Below the pieces are notes generated by a model, which ran no database searches, had not been told where the DNA came from, and saw nothing but the letters and a program-made list of their open reading frames with translations. Both the position numbers and the translations under genes were made by a program. Shown here one piece after another: positions 22,021-22,079 of a stretch of DNA of 22,079 nt. The stretch spans positions 1 to 22,079 of the forward strand of contig JAIRYX010000157.1 in NCBI GenBank assembly GCA_031267635.1, read 5' to 3'. The stretch comes from Planctomycetaceae bacterium. Its GTDB lineage: Bacteria > Planctomycetota > Planctomycetia > Pirellulales > Thermoguttaceae. Within the stretch, counting starts at the first letter, position 1; each line of letters opens with the position of its first letter.

Positions 22021-22079
22021 AGGGCGAGTTTCTTGAAAAAGAACATGAGAAATTCCCCGAAGAGTTTCCAAAATCAGAA

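Larger units (their letters stand above)
21618..22079. other. Gene-free right edge rich in repeats
   Basis: No supported gene. It holds the operon terminator, two small hairpins, copy 2 of the 33-nt repeat, a 19-bp tandem duplication and two period-9 tracts. Several frames stay open to the window end on both strands (about 60-75 codons), but none shows a domain or a Shine-Dalgarno. Confidence 0.55.

Noticed and set aside
21855..22079. Open frames to the right edge on both strands
   Set aside because: Openness comes from GC-rich tandem repeats; several frames are open at once and none shows a domain or a ribosome site.

Overview
The window looks like a chromosomal segment from a moderately AT-rich member of the Planctomycetota, probably a host- or gut-associated lineage. 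This is inferred, not proven. It rests on the style of the housekeeping proteins: a primary sigma factor with a large spacer between regions 1.2 and 2, a DUF151 bifunctional-nuclease protein, fused PilM/PilN-like and PilO/PilP-like proteins, a zinc-ribbon membrane protein, and a very large lipoprotein with thioredoxin-like and beta-propeller parts. No rRNA, tRNA, CRISPR array, phage gene or transposase gene was recognised.

Layout. 1-371: gene-poor left edge, possibly the tail of an incoming gene, then the terminator of the sigma factor gene. 372-1943 (-): primary sigma-70 factor. 1950-2949: about 1 kb of AT-rich, hairpin-rich non-coding DNA. 2950-3639 (+): zinc-ribbon membrane protein, convergent with a DUF151 protein (3656-4069, -). 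4121-4748: non-coding, with two ~90-bp repeats facing each other. 4749-7678 (+): two translationally coupled genes that appear to pack a PilMNOP-type inner-membrane platform into two polypeptides. 7807-9375 (+): purH. 9492-9915: composite foldback repeat. 9921-10181 (-): BON-domain protein, divergent from a two-gene operon of a 931-residue lipoprotein and a TetR-type regulator (10484-13875). 13921-14345: second copy of the foldback repeat. 14353-14856 (-): tsaE. 15038-17761 (-): large SurA/PpiC-type peptidyl-prolyl isomerase. 17762-18500: non-coding, with repeats and a strong MerR-type promoter. 18501-21617 (+): a two-gene redox operon of a NapH/NapG-like polyferredoxin and a Tat-exported aldo/keto reductase with C-terminal ferredoxin motifs. 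21618-22079: terminator and repeats.

How the genes may work together. The most coherent functional unit is the operon at 18.3-21.7 kb. It has a TTGACC-19-TATAAT promoter of MerR type, a membrane iron-sulfur protein that could draw electrons from the quinone pool, and an envelope aldo/keto reductase with its own cluster motifs. Its locally higher G+C, and my recollection of similar gene pairs in Bacteroidota, suggest acquisition by transfer. The lipoprotein/TetR operon is joined by an ATGA overlap and has an 18-bp palindrome upstream that could be the TetR operator.

The most unusual non-coding signal is the density and layering of repeats: two ~425-bp foldback elements, a 78-bp repeat inserted in one of them and found again at 18.0 kb, an inverted pair of ~90-bp units, a GC-rich 72-bp palindromic element inside the redox operon, a degenerate 33-nt repeat near both ends of the window, and at least five intergenic tracts with strict 9-bp GGGAC/GTCCC periodicity.
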